This document shows, piece by piece, positions 1 through 10,435 of a stretch of 64,000 nucleotides of DNA (positions are counted from its first letter, which is position 1; the number at the start of each line of letters is the position of its first letter). Under the pieces are notes generated by a model. The model was not told where the DNA came from, did no database searches, and saw only the letters and a program-made list of their open reading frames with translations. The translations under genes were made by a program, and so were the position numbers. Origin of the DNA: Papaver somniferum (Eukaryota; Streptophyta; Magnoliopsida; Ranunculales; Papaveraceae); contig NC_039365.1 in assembly GCF_003573695.1 (NCBI RefSeq), positions 85,601,089 through 85,665,088 on the forward strand, in the 5' to 3' direction.

Positions 1-623
1 AAAACAAAACGTTTTCAAAGCCCAGTTGGGCCTCGACCTTTGGCTATTTAAGAGCCCAAATTTCAAATTGTTACCTGGGCTTTGTTCGAACTGTGGGCTT
101 GAACCAAAGTTCAAGTGGGCCAAAATTTCAAAATTCCAAAAACCAACAGTGAGCTTTACTCACCAGCAGTGGGCCTGTTTTTCAAAAACGTAGCTGGGGC
201 TTTCGCAAAACCCAACGTGGCTGTGGTCACTATCCCATAAAAACCAAATGTTTTCTCCCATAAAACCAAAGTTTTCAAATGTTTCCCTAAAACCAAAATT
301 TTTTCTTTTTCCCATCAAAACCAAATGTCTCCCGACAAAACCAAATTTTTCCCAAAAATCCAATCCCATTAAAAACCAAATTTTCTTGTATAAAATCTAG
401 TAGATAGTTTTCTTAGTTAAATCTTTGTGTCTTTGTATATATAGTGCTAATCAATTGATCTCGGCTAAAAAAAATGTTTGGATTTTTTGCCTTGAATAAC
501 GGAGTTCTAATCTTGCTTTCGCCGAAATCGGGTATCTTTTTCCTTTTCTCTACTCAGCATAATCCTTCTCCATATGTTAATTAAATTCTTTACATCTTTT
601 GAAACATTGAGGAAATGTTTAGT

Positions 624-645
624 TTAGGTTTGGGGGTATAGAGTA
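624..645 (+). other. Internal polypurine-like box (element A copy 1)
   Basis: GTTTGGGGGTAT occurs here about 1.2 kb before the LTR and again at the LTR edge (1807-1819). The same internal box recurs near 5325-5340 in copy 2. A second, internal purine box could act as a central second-strand primer, but this is inference. Confidence 0.4.
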
Positions 646-1803
646 GAGACACGATCAATGCCATAATTGAAAACAAGAACTCCTTCCTTTTGAACTCTTC
701 TTCCTTTTGAAAAAATGAAAAAAAAATTAAAAAATGAAAAAAAAACATAAAAATGGAGCTCATTTACCTTGAAAAATGTTGACTCTTGTGCAAATATGTA
801 ATATTAGGAGTCTAGTCTAGATATTTAGGCACCCTGATTCTAGCACAATTCACATAGTGATAAGAAACTTGCACGCGCACGATCTACCAATACATGTATA
901 GCCTCATCCTTGAGGTGTTCTATCGGAAGTTTTAGTTGCCAATCACTTTAGAATACTGAACGAAACTGACTAGCTTGTTCTTTTGGTTGGTTGGGATTAA
1001 GGTGGAGGTTACATTAAGAAAGACAACCATCGAATTTAACCTGGGTGCATCAAAAAGGGCTACCTCTGGCAAAGTGTCATGTAATTTTTTTGTTTCCTTT
1101 TGTATATGTATCAAAAGTGTTTCCTTAAAAAAAAAAAACGATGTATATTCAAAAAAAAAAAAAAAAAAAAAGAGAAAACAAGAAAAAAAAAAAATCAATC
1201 AAGTATTTTATCAATTCCATCCTCTCTTGTTCCAAAAATAAAGAGAGTAGTCAATGTAAATAAGAGTCCTGTAAAAGAGTCATCTTTTGTTGTTTCATTG
1301 TAATAAGCAAGGAGGGTGTATGCCATTGATGTACAACCGAGTAATTGTGAAACACCTCCAACTCATTCACAATTCGTAAAGTCCGGACAGCTAGCTAGAT
1401 TTCGACCTTGGTTCTTAGCCTGAGAAACTATCTCTTGGTGATTAGTAGTCATAACATCCGATCTTTCTTTACACATGTGTAGATACACTTTACACTCTTA
1501 TCACATGTCTTTATTTGTTATCAGTGCTAGGATTGTGCCTTAGATAGCTAGATTGACATCTCCATTTTGCTGTGAGCTTAAACTGACTTGCACATGTCAC
1601 ATTTGATGGAATCTGAGCTTATATTTTGGCCTAGAACTTTGTAGGTACGTTCTAAGCAAACCTTCACGAGACTTCACTCGTCCACTAGGGACACTTAGTG
1701 GTTTAAAAGGCTTAGTGCATACGCTAAATGCATTCGAGAGACCAGCGACAGTGGTATAGGTAGGATTTCCTTAGTTTTGTTTTACTTGAGGACAAGTAAA
1801 ATT

Positions 1804-1819
1804 CAGGTTTGGGGGTATT
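1804..1819 (+). other. Polypurine tract of element A (first LTR)
   Basis: The G-rich GGTTTGGGGGTATT directly precedes the LTR start TGATGAG, where plus-strand priming is expected. The equivalent at 6518-6530 precedes the second LTR. Confidence 0.7.
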
Positions 1820-3838
1820 TGATGAGTGCTAAAAAGTGCATATTTCTATATATTTTCTTGGCATTTAACTCATATTTTGTGCATTAATTCTACATTTTAT
1901 CCCATATTCTGTATTTTCATTGTTTTCAAGAATAAATATTTTATTAATTAATTTTGCATTTTAGGTTGTAAATAAAGTTTGGATGAATTACGGAGCAAAA
2001 AGAGCAGAAAAGTGGTGGAAGCCAAGAGGAATCATACAAGGAAGCCGCGAAGAATGTTGTGCGCAAGACCAAAAGGCTAGAATTGGGCTTGAAGAGGAAG
2101 AATTGTTCTTAAAGAAGATATGGGCTTGGCATACCCAAGGCCCAAACCCCTCACCCAAACCCATTTCCAATATCCATACCCGCCTTCATCTTCAGCCGTC
2201 AGATTGGATCATCTCAGCATCCTACGGTCGCCTCATCGTCGTGCATCAAAATCTGAAGATCCTGCTTCACACTACAACACCTAACTCCAATATGCGCCGT
2301 TCATTTTGATGTATTATACATCCAACGGTCGCTACAAGCTCCCTTCTATCTCGCCGTTAGATCAATCTATCATTTCCGCATCCCACGGCTCAGCTTCGCG
2401 AATCATCGAGACTTGATGCAACCGCTCAACACCCAAGCACCTAATACCTATACCCATCAACCAAACACTCCCCTCCTTCTTGTCCATCGACCTCACCTCC
2501 GTCTGCAACAGCCTCACCTTCACCACCAACTCCGCCAACTCCACTGCCTCAACCACCACAATCAACCACCAAAAGCCATCATGGCTATCCCTCACCGAAA
2601 CCCATCATTCCCCTAAACTTCTAGCCATCTATTCTCTCGATTTCTTCCCTGATTTCTCTCTGAAACCCTAGGTAAAAATCAATAGAATAGGTCGAGTTAG
2701 AAAAGCAATTGGAAGGCATGGAGAGGAGCAGGAGAGTCAGAAGAAGAATGGGTCGAAGGCTATGAAGCAAATCAGAGAAGTATGGGTAAGATTCAACAAA
2801 CCCTAATTTACTGTTTTGGGGATTTGGGGAAAACTTGTTTAGAACCCTAATTGAAGCTTGTAACTATAAATAGGGGATGTGTGGGAGGATTAGAACTTAT
2901 GCCTGGACTAGCCAGTGCACCACCAAGAGGACTGGACTAGCCAGTTCCTCAATTGTTCATGTTCTGTTTTTGCATCACTTTCAAATTCAGTTTTATTTTC
3001 ACATATTCGTCATGTTTTAATCTATCACTTGCTAAGGTTGAGATGAAGCTTCCATGCTCATGCTAGTTGGTTAATGTGTAGACAATGTTCTTGTGTTCTG
3101 AAACTGTAGGACAGTTATAATTTAAGCATTTCATCACATTGCTCTCACATTGTATGTCAAGCATACATTGTAGTTAGGATAACCCTGTGATTGATGGTGC
3201 TGCAGCTCATGATTAATGTTTATTGTTCAAACCTTAGACTAGTTGTGCTCTAATCAGACAGTTAGTGCTATGGAAGAACATTTTAGCTGTAATTAGATTA
3301 TCCTTTAGGAAGGTTTAATCATTTAAGTGGCTTATCTGCGGGTAGTTGCAGTGTGAGAGCCCCAATTACTACAAGGACTAGACTTAACTTAGTGACCCTA
3401 AATCCTTCTCTTAAAACCACCTCTTTGATAAGCAGCAGGCTCGAACCTCCACTGCTATCTAGATAGTTAGCTGAGGCTAGAATCTCACTAATATCTAAAC
3501 AAGGGGCAAGAACATGAGTTAGCATTGAAAATTGACTTAGCATAGGTTAGAGGTGGAATCAAAAGCCTTAGTGATTAAGCCTAAAGTCACTGTTTCTTTC
3601 CCTCACTGCCTCACTTCCTCACTGCAACTGTTTTACTTTGTTTCTTTGGCTCTTTACTTCACTGCCTTAGGCTCATTGCCTTTGTCCCTTTGCTTCATTG
3701 TCACTAGCTCAGAACTATCTAGGAAACTTCAACTCACACACACCTTGTCTCTGTGGATCGACCCGTATTTGCATTGTTCTACACCTCGACACCGTCCACT
3801 TGCGGTTATAATTTGTAGGACCTTTTAGAAGCCTACCA
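1820..3838 (+). repeat. LTR of element A (first)
   Basis: It starts with TG after a polypurine tract and ends with CA just before a primer-binding site. It is nearly identical to 6531-8551, differing by a few substitutions and 1-2 bp indels, so the array is young. It contains a TATA box (2874-2883) and a broken version of the long LTR reading frame described at 6696-7325: extra bases near 2291 and 2315 shift the frame. A duplicated GGACTAGCCAG motif lies at 2905-2950. Confidence 0.85.
2874..2883 (+). promoter_or_regulatory. Probable TATA box of LTR A1
   Basis: CTATAAATAG lies in the middle of the LTR, where the U3/R boundary is expected. It is conserved at 7575-7584 in the second LTR. Confidence 0.6.
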
Positions 3839-3844
3839 AGTTTT

Positions 3845-3860
3845 TGGCGCCGCTGCCGGG
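3845..3860 (+). other. Primer-binding site of element A
   Basis: TGGCGCCGCTGCCGGG begins six bases after the LTR end. This word resembles the tRNA-Asp-type primer site of Athila/Tat-like Ty3/gypsy elements. The same site, with one change, is used by element B at 9335-9352. Confidence 0.7.
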
Positions 3861-3984
3861 CACTTGGCATTGTGTGGTTGCTGTTTTTCCTTGCTTTCTT
3901 TTGCTGCTATTCACTTGCATATCTTGCATTTAGTATAATCATTTAGTGTAAGCATTTATCTCATCATAACTTGCATTTTCATCT

Positions 3985-4398
3985 TTGCATAATTTTTCAT
4001 CTTTGCATCATTTTCCCTTGCTGTTCTTGACAGGTTCTGTTGAGCTTTCCAGGTGCTCCTGTTGCTGTGCTGTTGTGACTCTGTTTTGCTTGCCTGAGCC
4101 CTTGCTGTTGCTGCTGATTGAGTTGCAGCTGGGCCTGCCACTTGCTGCTACTTTCTTCCTCTTCCCTGTGCTGCTGGCCTGTGCAGCTTGCTTCTGTGCT
4201 GAACCTGTAGAGCTGCTGCTGCCAAGCCTGCAACATTGCCCCTGTTCAGCTACTGCTTGTGGTGCTGCTGAACTTGTGGTGCTGCTGAGCTGCTTCTCTT
4301 GCTGCTACCTCCTGCTGGAGCTGCTGGAGCTGCTGTTGCTGCGATCCAAAGCCCAACTGGGCTTTTGCAACCAAACTGAGCAGCTGGGCTGTGCTTAA
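3985..4398. repeat. CTG/GCTGCT-rich low-complexity block in element A
   Basis: The region is an imperfect run of TGCTG, GCTGCTG and CTTGCTG words. Both strands are open over long stretches, giving a Leu-rich frame on plus and a Gln-rich frame on minus. Such frames follow from the repeat itself, so I do not call a gene. It occurs once in the window because the first array copy starts downstream of it. Confidence 0.6.
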
Positions 4399-4930
4399 GC
4401 AAGTAAGCCTAAACCCATTAAGAGAACCCAACCTGTGGGCTTCCATTTTTAATTTGTGGGCTTGTAATAATTTTTTCCATTTTTCTGTTGGGTTTGTAAT
4501 TAATTTCTTGTGGGCTTGTGGTTTTAGATTGATTTGGGCCTGTTGTTTTAATTAAAGAAAACTGAACTTTTGAAAGCCCAGTTGGGCCTCATATTTTAGT
4601 TAGTAGCTAGCCAAAGCCCAACTAAATTTCTGGGACTGTGGGCTTAACATCCATTTGAAAACTAAACATTTACACTGTGGGCTTGACCCAAAAACAGAAA
4701 ACGTTTTCAAAGCCCAGTTGGGCCTCGACCTTTGGCTATTTAAGAGCCCAAATTTCAAATTGTTACCTGGGCTTGTTTCTGAACTGTGGGCTTGAACCAA
4801 AGTTCAAGTGGGCCAAAATTTCAAAATTCCAAAAACCAACAGTGAGCTTTACTCACCAGCAGTGGGCCTGTTTTTCAAAAACGTAGCTGGGCTTCGCAAA
4901 ACCCAACAGTGGGCTTGGTCACCTTATCCC
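4340..4930. repeat. TGGGC-word cluster in element A interior
   Basis: GTGGGCTTG, AAGCCCA and palindromic AGCCCAGTTGGGCCT words recur at short, irregular spacing, for example near 4352, 4430, 4573, 4676, 4710, 4787 and 4861. Part of the cluster is repeated at 1-200. TGGGC(C/T) is the plant site II motif recognised by TCP-type transcription factors. A regulatory role here is only an inference. Confidence 0.5.
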
Positions 4931-6695
4931 ATTAAAAACCAAATGTTTTTCTCCCATAAAAACCAAAGTTTTCCAAATGTTTCCCTAAAAACCAAAATTT
5001 TTTTTTTCCCATCAAAACCAAATGTCTCCCGACAAAACCAAATTTTTCCCAAAAAGTCCAATCCCATTAAAAACCAAATTTTCTTGTATAAAATCTAGTA
5101 GATAGTTTCTTAGTTAAATCTTTTGTTTTTTGTATATATAGTGCTAATCCAATATGATCTCGGCTAAAAAAAATGTTGGATTTTTGCCTTGAATAACGGA
5201 GTTCTAATCTTGCTTTCGCCGAAATCGGGTATTCTCTTTCCTTTTTCTCTACTCAGCATAATCCTCTCCATATGTTGTATTATAATTCTTTACATCTTTT
5301 GAAACATTGAGGAAATGTTTAGTTTAGGTTTGGGGGTATAGAGTAGATACCACGATCACATGCCATAATTGAAAACAAGAACTCCTTCTTTTTGAACTCT
5401 TCCTTTTGAAAAAAAAAAAAATCAAAATAAAAAATTAAAAATTGAAAAAAACATAAAAATGGAGCTCATTTACCTTGAAATGTTGACTCTTGTGCAAATA
5501 TGTAATTATTAGGAGTCTTAGTCTAGATATTTAGGCACCCTGATTCTAGCACAATTCACATAGTGATAAGAAACTTGCACGCGCACGATCTACCAATACA
5601 TGTATAGCCTCATCCTTGAGGTGTTCTATCGGAAGTTTTAGTTGCCAATCACTTTAGAATACTGAACGAAACTTGACTAGCTTGTTCTTTGGTTGGTTGG
5701 GATAGAAGGTGGAGGTTACATTAAGAAAGACAACCATCGAATTTAACTGGGTGCATCAAAAAGGGCTACCTCTTGCAAAGTGTCATGTAATTTTTTTGTT
5801 TCCTTTTGTATATGTATCAAAAGTGTTTCCTTAAAAAAAAAAAACGATGTATATATTCAAAAAAAAAAAAAGAAAAAAAAGAGAAAAAAAGAAAAAAAAG
5901 AAAAATCAATCAAGTATTTATCAATTCCATCCTCTCTTGTTCCAAAAATAAAAGAGAGTAGTCAATGTAAATAAGAGTCATGTAAAGAGTCATCTTTTGT
6001 TGTTTCATTGTAATAAGCAAGGAGGGTGTATGCCATTGATGTACAACGCGAGTAATTGTGAAACACCTCCAACTCATTCACAATTCTCGTAAAGTCCGGA
6101 CAGCTAGCTAGATTTCGACCTTGGTTCTTAGCCTGAGAAACTATCTCTTGGTGATTAGTAGTCATAACATCCGATCTTTCTTTACACATGTGTAGATACA
6201 CTTTACACTCTTATCACATGTCTTTATTTGTTATCAGTGCTAGGATTGTGCCTTAGATAGCTAGATTGACATCTCCATTTTGCTGTGAGCTTAAACTGAC
6301 TTGCACATGTCACATTTGATGGAATCTGAGCTTATATTTGGCCTAGAACTTTGTAGGTACGTTCTAAGCAAACCTTCACGAGACTTCACTCGTCCACTAG
6401 GGACACTTAGTGGTTTAAAAGGCTTAGTGCATACGCTAAATGCATTCGAGAGACCAGCGACAGTGGTATAGGTAGGATTTCCTTAGTTTTGTTTTACTTG
6501 AGGACAAGTAAAATTCAGGTTTGGGGGTATTGATGAGTGCTAAAAAGTGCATATTTCTATATATTTTTCTTGGCATTTAACTCATATTTTGTGCATTAAT
6601 TTACATTTTATCCCATATTCTGTATTTTCATTGTTTTCAAGAATAAATATTTTTATTAATTAATTTTGCATTTTTAGGTTGTAAATAAAGTTTGG

Positions 6696-7325
6696 ATGAA
6701 TTACGGAGCAAAAAGAGCAGAAAAGTGGTGGAAGCCAAGAGGAATCATACAAGGAAGCCGCGAAGAATGTTGTGCGCAAGACCAAAAGGCTAGAATTGGG
6801 CTTGAAGAGGAAGAATTGTTCTTAAAGAAGATATGGGCTTGGCATACCCAAGGCCCAAACCCCTCACCCAAACCCATTTCCAATATCCATACCCGCCTTC
6901 ATCTTCAGCCGTCAGATTGGATCATCTCAGCATCCTACGGTCGCCTCATCGTCGTGCATCAAAATCTGAAGATCCTGCTTCACACTACAACACCTAACTC
7001 CAATGCGCCGTTCATTTTGATGTATTACATCCAACGGTCGCTACAAGCTCCCTTCTATCTCGCCGTTAGATCAATCTATCATTTTCGCATCCCACGGCTC
7101 AGCTTCGCGAATCATCGAGACTTGATGCAACCGCTCAACACCCAAGCACCTAATACCTATACCCATCAACCAAACACTCCCCTCCTTCTTGTCCATCGAC
7201 CTCACCTCCGTCTGCAACAGCCTCACCTTCACCACCAACTCCGCCAACTCCACTGCCTCAACCACCACAATCAACCACCAAAAGCCATCATGGCTATCCC
7301 TCACCGAAACCCATCATTCCCCTAA
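6696..7325 (+). CDS. Hypothetical 209-residue ORF inside the element A LTR
   Basis: This is the longest intact frame in the left third. It starts about 165 bases into the LTR and ends upstream of the TATA box. The N-terminal third is basic and Trp/Glu-containing (KRAEKWWKPRG near residues 5-15). The C-terminal third is rich in His, Gln, Asn and Pro. I see no signal peptide, membrane segment or known domain. The same frame in the other LTR (1983-2309) is cut to 108 residues by small insertions, and upstream position relative to the TATA box makes transcription from this LTR doubtful. It may be a chance frame; I do not recognise it and assign no function. Confidence 0.25.
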   Translation: MNYGAKRAEKWWKPRGIIQGSREECCAQDQKARIGLEEEELFLKKIWAWHTQGPNPSPKPISNIHTRLHLQPSDWIISASYGRLIVVHQNLKILLHTTTPNSNAPFILMYYIQRSLQAPFYLAVRSIYHFRIPRLSFANHRDLMQPLNTQAPNTYTHQPNTPLLLVHRPHLRLQQPHLHHQLRQLHCLNHHNQPPKAIMAIPHRNPSFP

Positions 7326-7574
7326 ACTTCTAGCCATCTATTCTCTCGATTTCTTCCCTGATTTCTCTCTGAAACCCTAGGTAAGAAATCAATAGAATAG
7401 GTCGAGTTAGAAAAGCAATTGGAAGGCATGGAGAGGAGCAGGAGAGTCAGAAGAAGAATGGGTCGAAGGCTATGAAGCAAATCAGAGAAGTATGGGTAAG
7501 ATTCAACAAACCCTAATTTACTGTTTTTGGGGATTTGGGGAAAACTTGTGTAGAACCATAATTGAAGCTTGTAA

Positions 7575-7584
7575 CTATAAATAG
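7575..7584 (+). promoter_or_regulatory. Probable TATA box of LTR A2
   Basis: CTATAAATAG sits at the same relative position as in LTR A1. Confidence 0.6.
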
Positions 7585-8551
7585 GGGATGTGTGGGAGGA
7601 TTAGAACTTATGCCTGGACTAGCCAGTGCACCACCAAGAGGACTGGACTAGCCAGTTCCTCAATTGTTCATGTTATGTTTTTGCTTCACTTTCAAATTCA
7701 GTTTTATTTTCACATATTCATCATGTTTTAATTTATCACTTGCTAAGGTTGAGATGAAGCTTCCATGCTCATGCTAGTTGGTTAATGTGTAGACAATGTT
7801 CTTGTGTTCTGAAACTGTGTAGGACAGTTATAATTTAAGCATTTCATCACATTGCTCTCACATTTTATGTCAAGCATACATTGTAGTTAGGATAACCCTG
7901 TGATTGATGGTGCTGCAGCTCATGATTAATGTTTATTGTTCAAACCTTAGACTAGTTGTGCTCTAATCAGACAGTTAGTGCTATGGAAGAACATTTTAGC
8001 TGTAATTAGATTATCCTTTAGGAAGGTTTAATCATCTAAGTGGCTTATCTGCGGGTAGTTGCAGTGTGAGAGCCCCAATTACTACAAGGACTAGACTTAA
8101 CTTAGTGACCCTAAATCCTTCTCTTAAAACCACCTCTTTGATAAGCAGCAGGCTCGAACCTCCACTGCTATCTAGATAGTTAGCTGAGGCTAGAATCTCA
8201 CTAATATCTAAACAAGGGGCAAGAACATGATTTAGCATTGAAAATTGACTTAGCATAGGTTAGAGGTGGAATCAAAAGCCTTAGTGATTAAGCCTAAAGT
8301 CACTGTTTCTTTCCCTCACTGCCTCACTGCCTCACTGCAACTGTTTTACTTTGTTTCTTTGGCTCTTTACTTCACTGCCTTAGGCTCATTGCCTTTGTCC
8401 CTTTGCTTCACTGTCACTAGCTCAGAACTATCTAGGAAACTTCAACTCACACACACCTTGTCTCTGTGGATCGACCCGTATTTGCATTGTTCTACACCTC
8501 GACACCGTGCACTTGCGGTTATAATTTGTAGGACCTTTTAGAAGCCTACCA

Positions 8552-9328
8552 GTATTTCATAGAATAATTTATTTTGATACTTTGTTTAATGAAATAAAAG
8601 AAAGGGAAGGTGTATAAGAAGGATGTCGAATATTTGAGAGGAGAGGCACCCGGCCATAGGGATGCAAGGAAGGAAGGTTTTTGAAGTTTTGTTTTCGATT
8701 CTTCATTTTTCATTATCTAGAGTTTAATTTTAATATGTTTATGGCTTTTGAGAAAGACATTTCTAGCTAGTTTTATGTCAGGGTTTAGGTAGAAACCAAT
8801 AAATTGTGTAAACTCTATATTTATATGCTCAATAATGATTTGAATGACTAATAGTTTTTCTTCATATGGCTTGGTATTTTATTGTTCATGTGATTTCATT
8901 GATTATTTATGCTTTTCAATTGATATGGCGTGCTTTGGTTAAATCCGTTGGCGTGATATGCTTTAGGATTGATAGGTAATGCTTTAGAATCGCTATCCAT
9001 GAAGCGAAGAAAACTATAGCGGAGAAACAATATTTTAAAATGCATGGAATTTATTTTTAACGAATAATAGAATTTGCATAATTAATTGGTGGAAACCGAA
9101 AACCCTAATAACCCACACTCATTTTGTTTATCTTTAAATTATTTATCATTTCATTTTGTTCTGAATTTCTAAAAATCCTTAAAAAATTATCTTGTTGATT
9201 ACTTAATTTTTGGTATTAGTTGGTAGAGTATTTCACACTCCTCGTGGGAACGACCTGTACTTGCCATTGTCCACAAGTTAGACGCTGTGCACTTGCAGTA
9301 ATATTATTGTAGGTTTTCGAGCCTACCA
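8552..9328 (+). repeat. 5' LTR of element B, right part only
   Basis: It matches 11280-12054 closely, ending GAGCCTACCA just before the primer site. It starts abruptly at the end of LTR A2, so the missing 0.85 kb should lie to the left of array A, outside the window. Confidence 0.85.
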
Positions 9329-9334
9329 AGTTTT

Positions 9335-9352
9335 TGGTGCCGCTGCCGGGGA
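9335..9352 (+). other. Primer-binding site of element B
   Basis: TGGTGCCGCTGCCGGGGA begins six bases after the LTR end. It differs from the A site by one base in the first 16. Confidence 0.7.
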
Positions 9353-9501
9353 GTGGTAGCAAAATACTCACTAGTTGATATCAGCATATATAGCTTATTT
9401 TTAATTTTTGTACATAATTTATTTTTCTTTCAGTTATTTTTACGCAGTTTGTTTGATTTTTTTTTAGGTACTTTAGTTTGAAGTGCGGGCGGCAAGAAAG
9501 T

Positions 9502-9985
9502 ATGCACTCGCAAAACATTTACAAGAGCCACTTGGAAGATCCATTAGAGGTTTGCTTAGATCATTTTGGGTATGATTTTGATGATGATAGTATTATTTGT
9601 GAAGTCAATGCCTTATTAGACACCACACCACTGCTAGAAAACTAATAAATGGAAGCTCAAACTAGAACCTCTAGTTCTGTCCGAATCTCGACTAGTTCAA
9701 TCAGTCGAGAATGCTCATACCTTGACCCATAAGCCATTAAGTTCTGAATTTTTTCGTCTTGGTTATATTAGTAATGAAATAGTTTTAGATGATAATGGGT
9801 CTATGAGTCGTGATATTATTGCTCCATTGAGCTCTTGTTCCGCGGAAATTATTTCAGCTGATTTAGAACCTGATTTAGAGCGTGTTCCGCCAATAAAAAC
9901 TGTCAAACAATCTGAATTTGTTGGGTATGGGAATCATTTACTTATCCCATCTATGCATTATTTGAATATCACTTACATTTTTTGA
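9502..9985 (+). pseudogene. Residual retrotransposon frames in element B
   Basis: A 47-codon frame (9502-9645) encodes an acidic peptide containing DPLEVCLDHFGYDFDDD, and a second frame (9722-9985, 87 codons) follows after stop codons. The first resembles the acidic linker peptides found in coding-poor relatives of Tat/Athila elements, from memory of such families. No zinc knuckle, protease or RT motif is present. The frames probably survive from a larger gag-pol after internal deletion. Both are too short and interrupted to be a functional gene. Confidence 0.4.
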
Positions 9986-10421
9986 TTGAGAATGAATTTA
10001 CATACCGTTTTGGAGGTTTATAGTGTTCACAGGGACATATCTTCAGCTGACCGGATTAGTTGGGATGATCCTCAACTTTTTAGACTCTACATATATGATT
10101 GGATGTCTACTTTGGGGTACCAACCTCACCTTGTTTGATAATACATGCTATTGACAAGTAGGGAAACAAATACATTTCGTTTCATGGGAGTCAACCCATC
10201 AGATTTGTTCCCTCTATTATATCTCTTATTTTTATTGTTTATTTTTGTATTTCCCATCTAAATTTCTACGTTGGATGACTCAATTACATTGAGGACAATG
10301 TAATGTTTAAGTGTGGAGGAGTGGGTAATTATCCATATTTTTGCAGGTTTTCACTTTTCTTAGAATAAAAAATAAATCAATTGCATAATATCTCTGTTTT
10401 GCTCGAGGACTAGCAAAATAT

Positions 10422-10435
10422 AAGTGTGGGGGTGT
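10422..10435 (+). other. Polypurine tract of element B
   Basis: AAGTGTGGGGGTGT directly precedes the 3' LTR start TGATAAGCATG. A similar box (AAGTGTGGAGGAG) sits about 110 bases upstream near 10309. Confidence 0.7.

Larger units (their letters stand above)
1..1819 (+). other. Element A internal region, copy 1 (3' part)
   Basis: This stretch matches about 4693-6530 apart from small indels, mostly in A-tracts. It contains no credible gene. It holds TGGGC-rich DNA (1-200), runs of A (720-760, 1128-1195) and two G-rich purine boxes, one near 630 and one at the LTR edge. The short frames around 932-1303 are products of poly-A tracts. Confidence 0.75.
3839..6530 (+). other. Element A internal region, complete copy
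   Basis: This is about 2.7 kb between the two LTRs. Going rightwards it holds the primer site, a CTG-rich low-complexity block (3985-4398), a block dense in GTGGGCTTG/AGCCCA words (4340-4930), A-rich stretches, an internal purine box and a final polypurine tract. No frame resembles a retrotransposon protein, so the element must be non-autonomous if it ever moved. Confidence 0.75.
1..8551 (+). mobile_element. Element A: tandem array of a long-LTR, coding-poor retrotransposon
   Basis: The order is internal (1-1819, cut by the window edge), LTR (1820-3838), internal (3839-6530) and LTR (6531-8551). The whole 4.7-kb period is repeated with only small indels. LTRs are about 2.0 kb and begin TGATGAGTGC and end CCTACCA. 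A primer-binding site follows the first LTR and a G-rich polypurine tract precedes each LTR. The 2.7-kb interior has no gag, protease, integrase or RT that I can recognise, so this fits a non-autonomous LARD-type element probably mobilised by a Ty3/gypsy (Tat/Athila-like) partner. Sharing of LTRs between successive units points to unequal recombination. The array lies inside the 5' LTR of element B. Confidence 0.85.
6531..8551 (+). repeat. LTR of element A (second, terminal)
   Basis: It begins TGATGAGTGC after a polypurine tract and ends CCTACCA at the junction with element B DNA. The next five bases, GTATT, are the expected target-site duplication; the matching copy would lie left of the window. 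The intact B LTR at 11280 reads GTATATCATAG where the junction side reads GTATTTCATAG. Confidence 0.85.

Noticed and set aside
932..1303. Lys- and Phe-rich frames on both strands around poly-A tracts
   Set aside because: They exist only because homopolymer A runs lack stops; the other array copy has different lengths and frames.
3985..4446. Leu-rich (plus) and Gln-rich (minus) ORFs
   Set aside because: Both strands of a CTG repeat are open; there is no domain, and the surrounding element is non-coding.
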